Shown piece by piece: positions 58,900 to 64,000 of a DNA stretch of 64,000 bases (the stretch's first letter is position 1; each line of letters starts with the position of its first letter). The stretch covers positions 4,844,707-4,908,706 of the forward strand of contig CM030936.1 in NCBI GenBank assembly GCA_018136815.1. Reading direction: 5' to 3'. The notes under the pieces are model-generated. The model was not told the origin of the DNA and did no database searches. It worked only from the letters and a program-made list of their open reading frames with translations. This stretch comes from Isochrysis galbana. Its lineage: Eukaryota; Haptophyta; Isochrysidales; Isochrysidaceae. A program made the position numbers and the translations under genes.

Positions 58900-60000
58900 C
58901 GAATTCTCTCTCGTCATTCTCTCTTCGTGTTTGAGGGCGTCGAAACTTTCCTTTGACGTCGGCCTGGACGTTCTCCGGATTGTGTCTATTTTGTCGTTGA
59001 GCTCCCTCATCCTATCCAGCTTCCTGGCGTTGGGCTCGTTGTCAATTAGCTCTATCCCTAGCAAAGCGAGCTCGTCGATTGCCTTGGCTATCTCCTGGTG
59101 TTCTTTACCTTGTCGCGTTGCCCATAGGAGGTATGTAGCTACTGCCCTTTTGGCATTGCCCCAGGCGTCGTCCACGTTTTCGTCCGGTATTTCCGGATTC
59201 ATGTGGTTCTTCCATAGATGTGCTACCACTCTCCGTACATCTTCCGAAGCGAATAGCTCATTGTCTATACGCACGTCGTACGTGCGGCCGGATTTGTATC
59301 CGACCATTTCAAAGGTGCCTACGACCGGTAGGTGGTCCGAGGCGCCCTTCCCTGTGAAGAGCGCCGGGTGTGGGCCTATCGTTTGCCAATTAATATTAGA
59401 GCACGCGATCGGCGTGTATATTCTGTCTATCCTTGTGTGGATGGTCCCCGAGAGCCTTGTGTAGCCCCCTTTGATGCTACCGTTCACTAAGTTGTACGCA
59501 TCTATCATCCCTAGCTCGTTCATAGTGGATCTTAGCTTGGGGCCATGGGCATTACCGTATCCCTCGTGGTCTTCTCTTTTTCTCGTATCCATCTCTACGT
59601 TTTCTACGCAATTGAAGTCGCCCCCCATAAGGGTATCGTATTCCTTCCCCACTGGGCTCGTTCTCAGCGCTTCTATTTGTGTGGCTCGTAGGTTTGGTAT
59701 GGCGCTTAGGTATATAGATATTAATTCCAATTCTTTAGAGTCTACTACGCATCTAGCTCGCAGGCATCTGCCTTCGATTAGCGTTTCCGCTGTGTCCGGT
59801 AACAATTTCACTCTTGGGGAGGAGTCACGTATTGCGATGCCTACCCCACTCGCCGGGTCTGAGGTACTGGCCGGCGCGTGCACCATTTGCCATCCTAGAG
59901 CCTTAGCGGTCATGCAGGTTCGGTGGTGCCTGCCGTCGGCGTAGGCGTGGAGCTCTTGGAGTAGTAAGATATCTACTCTCGCTTTTCTCGCTTGGGCGCC
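58900..60000 (-). pseudogene. LINE ORF2 apurinic endonuclease domain, truncated
   Basis: The minus strand encodes the AP-endonuclease fold of LINE ORF2: VDILLLQELHAYADG (catalytic Glu), GVGIAIRDSSPRV, LMGGDFNCVENVEMD, HTRIDRIYTPIAC, GASDHLPVVGTF (catalytic His). A linker follows (DDAWGNAKRAVATYLLWATR) and the frame stops where the hAT fragment begins. No reverse transcriptase follows. The domain's known residues look intact in this piece, but the element is incomplete. Confidence 0.85.
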
Positions 60001-60081
60001 CGTTCCTTTGCCGCGCCGCGACCCATAAAAATTTGTTAAAAATTTTACATAAGGTCAGCAGGTTGGCTCCAGTCGAGATCT

Positions 60082-60546
60082 TTACAACTCTACGCAGATT
60101 TCCTCAAGATGGCTGCGCATGAGCATGTTGCCGCGCCCGCGAAGCTTCACTAGCTCATACGCAGCTCTCTTTGCCTCAACACTCGGTAGCAGCATCGCGA
60201 TAGCCGCCCTTCGGTCCTCCGTCTCGTACATGGTCTCACCCGCCAGGAGTTGCAGCGCAGCGAGGGAAATGTCCTCCAAGGGTGGCTTGGGGCCGGGTCG
60301 CCTCGGTACAGCGAGTTTCACCGGCATCTTCCAGTCGTTGTCGGCTGCTCGCAGCAGATACCTCAAGTTCACGAGGATCGCGCTCTCATCCCGTTTGCAA
60401 TGATGCCACGCCACCTTGAGCACTTGATCCGCTTCGAATTCAGAGAGTAGTAGAGCGCTTCGAGCTGCGGGGAAGAGAAGGATAGCATCGATGGGACGCA
60501 TGTATTCCGGGGCCTTGACGATTTCGCGATTGTGATCGTCGACAAC
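60082..60546 (-). CDS. 3' terminal exon of an unidentified gene
   Basis: An open frame of about 155 codons begins right after an AG acceptor (CATCAATAG|GTTGTC) and ends at a stop at 60082. Residues look like a folded helical protein (FEADQVLKVAWHHCKRDE, ISLAALQLLAGETMYETEDR, SVEAKRAAYELVKLRGRGNM). I do not recognise the family. The preceding exon is not clear. Candidates within 60560-60700 are short. The mosaic insertion at 58078-60045 lies just beyond its stop, in the 3' flank. Confidence 0.5.
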   Translation of the reverse strand, partial: VVDDHNREIVKAPEYMRPIDAILLFPAARSALLLSEFEADQVLKVAWHHCKRDESAILVNLRYLLRAADNDWKMPVKLAVPRRPGPKPPLEDISLAALQLLAGETMYETEDRRAAIAMLLPSVEAKRAAYELVKLRGRGNMLMRSHLEEICVEL

Positions 60547-60599
60547 CTATTGATGCAAAGGGCGAGGGTGGGGATGGAGCTGCAGGTTGACACAGGGCT

Positions 60600-61100
60600 G
60601 CTTTCATTTGGTGCGAGTATCGGAGGCGAGCAGGCTAAAGAGGTATTGAGTTAGACACAGGGAGCTCAAGCCTACGGAGCGTTGGCACATGGATGCTTCT
60701 GCTGGGCATCAAATGAGAGCGTCGCAGCACGTAGGCTCAGGCAAAGCGGACCCGGTGGCGGCGTACAGCGCCGCAAGTTGAAGCCCCTTTCAACCCCCTT
60801 CCCCTTCCCCAGTTCCCTCTTTAGCGGAGAAGCTGGTTCCGGGGAGGCCGTGCACGCTGCTTCGGCCGGGAGTCGGAGAGAAGGGGGCGCGAGACTGTGG
60901 CTTCTCCTTTGTTCTAACTTTGCTCGAGGTTCCCTCCCTTGCAGCTCATGTGATCATTCTCTGATTTATGTTGAGTTTTCTACTAAACAAGTTTTGCTAT
61001 CTGCTAAAAGATGTTTCGTATATCTAGACCTCTCGCCGCCTGCGATAGGTCTTCCGATATTTCCAAGTTGAAGTCTTTATCCACCCTGTAAAGAGGGCTT
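60600..61100. other. Upstream of the unidentified exon, unresolved
   Basis: It may contain further exons of the minus-strand gene, but no frame is convincing. The right part is the tail of the LINE at 61151-62208. Confidence 0.35.
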
Positions 61101-61150
61101 ATCATCTTCCGTATATGTTTGTTGCTCGGGGCGTGTAGCCCAATCTTCTC

Positions 61151-62208
61151 TCACTGTTGTTTTAGCCTTTGAAAGAAGCCGACCTTCGCCGTTACTAGTA
61201 GGTGGTATCTCGTTAGAATTGCTCTTAAGATCGACTTAACGGACCTACCGTCCGCGTTACCATACTGAATGTTGTAAAAGTCCGTAAGGATATACCTCCA
61301 TGCCAAGATACCCAAGTATCCCGAGGAGGGGTGAGGCCTGTCTACTTGGTAGCAAAAAAGACGTTGGGCCTCTTCGGAGCCCGGCGCCCGGCCTAAGATC
61401 AATCCCTAAAAGTCCTTCTATGAATTCGAAGATGGGCTCCGTCGCGATGCACCTGGTTAGATGGGTGGAACTCTCGGGTGCTGTACCGCAAAAACGGCAT
61501 GTCGGATCGTCTGCGAATTTGTTCGCCGTGGCTATTCTCCTATGTAGAATGTGTTTGAAGTGCATATACATATACGAGTCCCTTGGGGTCAGAAAGTTGT
61601 ACTTGTATAACTGCAACATTTGTTTCCATTCTCATTTTCCCGATAGGACCGGTAATCTTTTTTCCCATCTGAATGTGGATTTCTGCTTCTTAGTTTTCCT
61701 CATTGCGAGGAACACTTTAGTCAGCGCCCTGACATTTATATCTTCTAGCGTTTTATGCGCGTCTTTGAAAGTGTATTCTTGTGGAATCGGGTACGCCGTT
61801 TCGGCCGGCCCGTCGTATGCACGTCCACATTTTAGCGGAGTGTATAGCTCGTCCGGTTCCTCGTCCGTGTCCTCTAGGTATGCTTGCACTAACTTCAATC
61901 AATAGATGGGTGGCTTCGCCTATCATCCGTCTAGGCACAAATCCCACTTGTTCCTTAGAAATAATCGTGTGTACCGTCCTCTTGAGTCTATTTGCTAGAA
62001 CTTTGGCGAGGATTTTGTAGTCCGTTTGGAGCAGCGTGATAGGTCTATAATTTCTCGGGTCCCTAGCGTCCCGCCATCTCGACGTCCTGATCGGGAGGTG
62101 CTGAGGGTTGCGAGCGCTTGGGCTCCGGTGGCTTGGGTCGGCCCCGTTGGGGCGTCGTGGCGGCAGAGGGCTGGGAGGTGGGAGCGGTCGGCGCGCGCTC
62201 CATCGCTA
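61151..62208 (-). pseudogene. LINE remnant: 5' head joined to reverse transcriptase start and ORF2 tail
   Basis: The minus strand starts with MERAPTAPTSQPSAATTP (ATG near 62206). After about 45 codons it changes into reverse transcriptase sequence (RDPRNYRPITLL, ILAKVLANRLKRTVHTIISK, GFVPRRMIGEATHLLIEV). The next part is in another frame: AYLEDTDEEPDELYTPL, then the knuckle CRFCGTAPESSTHLTRC and the ORF2 tail. ORF1, endonuclease and most of the reverse transcriptase including the catalytic YxDD region are missing. Frames change at least twice. Confidence 0.8.
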
Positions 62209-62214
62209 AAACTA

Positions 62215-62745
62215 TAACGATAATTTTTCTCACGAACACACCCAAAACAAAGCAAGCAAATCATTCACCCAAACCAAGCAAATTATCAAGCAACCGCGAC
62301 CCCAAATCACCGATAACCCAAACACGCAAACACGTCGCCAGAGACGGAGAGAGAGAGCGCGCGAGAGAGAGAGACTCCACAGACAGCGACGGCCGGAGCG
62401 TGTCTCCGTCTCGCTCCCGTCCGCCATGCCCACTCCCCCTCCGCCGTTCCCCCCCCCCCCCCCTTCGCAGCTTTCCTCCCCCCCCCTCCGCCGTCCCCCC
62501 CCCCCCCTTCGCCTCAAATAAAGGCAAGCCGCCTGTCGAGCGAGGGATGAAATCGAACAACTCAGAGGACAAATACGCCGGTTGACGCAGACCCCCGATA
62601 CCACCACAAGGATTCGGTAAAGAGCACCAGAGAGGGAGGGTAGGTCGTTTGCCTTCATTTGGTACCCCTCGTGGACAGCCGGATTGGCGCTGAGGGGAGA
62701 AGGATGAAGGCCGTGATAACCAATCAGTCATCACGTGTATTCACC
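62215..62745 (+). other. Low-complexity flank with C runs
   Basis: C runs at about 62450-62463 and 62492-62507, and a GA-rich patch at 62345-62375. Open frames on both strands across it (62118-62585, 62261-62734) are compositionally biased and I do not call them. Confidence 0.6.
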
Positions 62746-62748
62746 ACA

Positions 62749-63168
62749 TCACTCTGAGTTGTTTTGGCACACCGACCCTGGCTCGCGGCATGGCATGTCA
62801 CACACTCCATCGTCATTGCACTCAAGTCCTTCACAGCACTCGTCGCCATAACTGCACCCCCACCGCCCCGCCCTTTTCTCGATACACGGTGAGACGGGGT
62901 TAACGATGACCGATAGGCCCGAATTTGGGGCCTGAGCAGAGGGAGGGTACGAGGCGCCTCCCCATGTCCCATGTGAACCAAGTTCTAAACTTATTGCCGG
63001 CCCCACGATAAATAAAAAAATGGGCCTCCGATCAACCAGAGTTTTGTTAACCCCGTCTCCCCCGCCTCTAGCAAAACAAGAAACAAGCATGACTTCCCCA
63101 AACATCATGGCAGAAAGAGACTCAGTTGCCGGAACCAAAAGCAAAGCTAACGTCATACACTTTGGCAT
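62749..63168 (-). CDS. Small cysteine-rich protein, probably secreted
   Basis: The start at 63166-63168 gives about 139 residues beginning with a signal-peptide-like segment (MPKCMTLALLLVPATESLSA). An in-frame ATG at 63216 would add 16 residues. The last 45 residues hold eight cysteines including a CC pair, in the order C-x5-CC-x4-C-x4-C-x3-C-x6-C (GCSYGDECCEGLECNDDGVC), a knot-like spacing found in many unrelated extracellular modules. No family is recognised and no activity should be inferred. The middle part is unremarkable and could include an intron. Confidence 0.4.
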   Translation of the reverse strand: MPKCMTLALLLVPATESLSAMMFGEVMLVSCFARGGGDGVNKTLVDRRPIFLFIVGPAISLELGSHGTWGGASYPPSAQAPNSGLSVIVNPVSPCIEKRAGRWGCSYGDECCEGLECNDDGVCDMPCREPGSVCQNNSE

Positions 63169-63292
63169 ACTCACATAATGTTTGCGTGGATGGACGATAG
63201 AACAACTTTTCAGCATGCAAATTCAGTTCATATCGCCACTCTTGCCTAAGGCAATTCCTCGCACTAGCAGTGAGGAAAGTACGCGGTTCAGG

Positions 63293-64000
63293 CTAGCCTG
63301 CAACTGGCGCTTCCGAATCAGAGCTTGTTGTAAGAGCCTCTGCTGCCAGATCGACGGGAAGCCCGTTTGCGACAAAGGGCATCGCCAGCTTGGTGAAGGT
63401 CCACGCCAACACCAAGCCAAGTAGTTGTATCAACAACGAGCGCCACAGTGAGTGCCACCACGGCACAGCCACACCCTCCCCCCCCTCGTCGTCATGCACG
63501 CTGCGCGCCTCGATGAGCCTGCGAAGCTCATGCTGCTCGACCTGCGTTGCGGGGTGCGGGTGGGGAGGGCCGAACATCTGAACGGACCTGATGGGCGCCA
63601 GCACAACAGCACGCTCCAGACAGGTCGCACCTCTTCAATAGCATCAGTGGCGTACCCAAACTTCTGGTACTTTGTCCCGGCGTCGCCGTCCCAGTTACTA
63701 ATCAGTTCGTCGAACAAGCCTCTCGCACCTGTTCACGGATCGGTGATGGGGCTATGTGCGAGCGCCTGGGTAGGGTAGCAGCTGTTGGCCGGCGACGCCG
63801 GGATCCTAGCGCTCTCAACCTTAGCGCCACGATACAGCTGCCGTAATCCGGCTGCCCGCTCGCGGCCCAAACTGGCCTGCCACTCACCCTGTTCGCCATT
63901 TCCAAACGCCTCGAGGGCCTGCAAGGTGTTGAGCGCGCCGATGCTCACTTCTAGCACGCGCTTCGCCTGCTGCTTAAGTTCCGCCTCTGAGGGGCTGAGT
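63293..64000 (-). CDS. Partial gene, C-terminally membrane-anchored protein
   Basis: Exons 63831->64000 (continues beyond the window), 63631-63728 and 63293-63577, with phases consistent (donor CTGTATC|GTGGCG; acceptors GTGAACAG and CCGTTCAG). The visible protein begins helical (EVSIGALNTLQALEAFGNG) and continues with LFDELISNWDGDAGTKYQKF. After a charged helix (VEQHELRRLIEARSVHDDE) it has a single hydrophobic segment near the end (LLIQLLGLVLAWTFTKLAM) and a short tail. This layout fits a tail-anchored or single-pass protein of the endomembrane system. I do not recognise the family. Confidence 0.55.

Larger units (their letters stand above)
58078..60045 (+). mobile_element. Mosaic retroelement insertion with 16-bp TSD
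   Basis: TACATAAGGTCAGCAG at 58062-58077 and 60046-60061 bounds the insert exactly. The left end (+) is a MERA-type LINE head (ATG 58105). After about 200 bp it changes to a hAT transposase 3' part in minus orientation (58323-58877). It then becomes a LINE endonuclease region, also minus (58900-60000). The insert ends in an A/T-rich tail (TTGTTAAAAATTTT). One duplication around three pieces in two orientations indicates that the chimera formed before or during a single insertion, for instance by template switching or twin priming. Confidence 0.75.

Overview
This window is nuclear DNA of a GC-rich unicellular eukaryote. The evidence is spliceosomal GT-AG introns of about 70-200 bp, a 20-exon PRP22/DHX8 splicing helicase, Kozak-like start sites, and LINE, LTR and hAT transposons. 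No bacterial operons are present. An arabinokinase-type GHMP kinase, a plant-type GH79 glucuronidase and an ADP-ribosyltransferase-LRR protein of a kind I associate with algal protists suggest an alga. The lineage (a haptophyte is one possibility) is inference only.

Host genes, left to right: a multi-pass membrane protein running off the left edge (1-2146, -); a DEK_C + BAH chromatin protein in six exons (7488-10703, -); an ADP-ribosyltransferase fused to 18 leucine-rich repeats, one 28-residue repeat per exon (12602-19299, -); a DHHC palmitoyltransferase (20578-21655, +); an ankyrin protein cut by a retroelement (about 22706-23216, -); a sphingolipid delta-4 desaturase (27086-28770, -); an OMA1-type M48 metallopeptidase (33782-35676, +); an arabinokinase-like GHMP kinase (38923-40449, +); a GH79 glycosidase (44015-47415, -); PRP22/DHX8 (51350-57285, +); an unidentified 3' exon (60082-60546, -); a small cysteine-rich secreted ORF (62749-63168, -); and a partial membrane protein running off the right edge (63293-64000, -). 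For most of these I worked out splice junctions by hand, and the phases close in every exon.

The spaces between genes are full of mobile DNA. There is one apparently intact hAT element with perfect termini and an 8-bp target duplication (3814-6285). A LINE deletion derivative is flanked by a 14-bp duplication (30845-33403). A mosaic insertion is flanked by a 16-bp duplication (58078-60045). An insertion in the desaturase 3' flank is bounded by 17-bp repeats (26260-27015). There are also several LINE 5' 'heads', Ty3/gypsy-like and gag-like remnants, and a chromodomain-hAT fragment. Long pyrimidine microsatellites and minisatellites lie directly upstream of many start codons, always with the CT strand as the sense strand.

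The most interesting items are the ADP-ribosyltransferase-LRR gene, with its exon-sized and partly homogenised repeat array, the recurring CT tract at gene starts, and a LINE family whose copies keep the same 5' head but have lost different internal parts. The genes are unrelated single-copy loci and form no pathway cluster.
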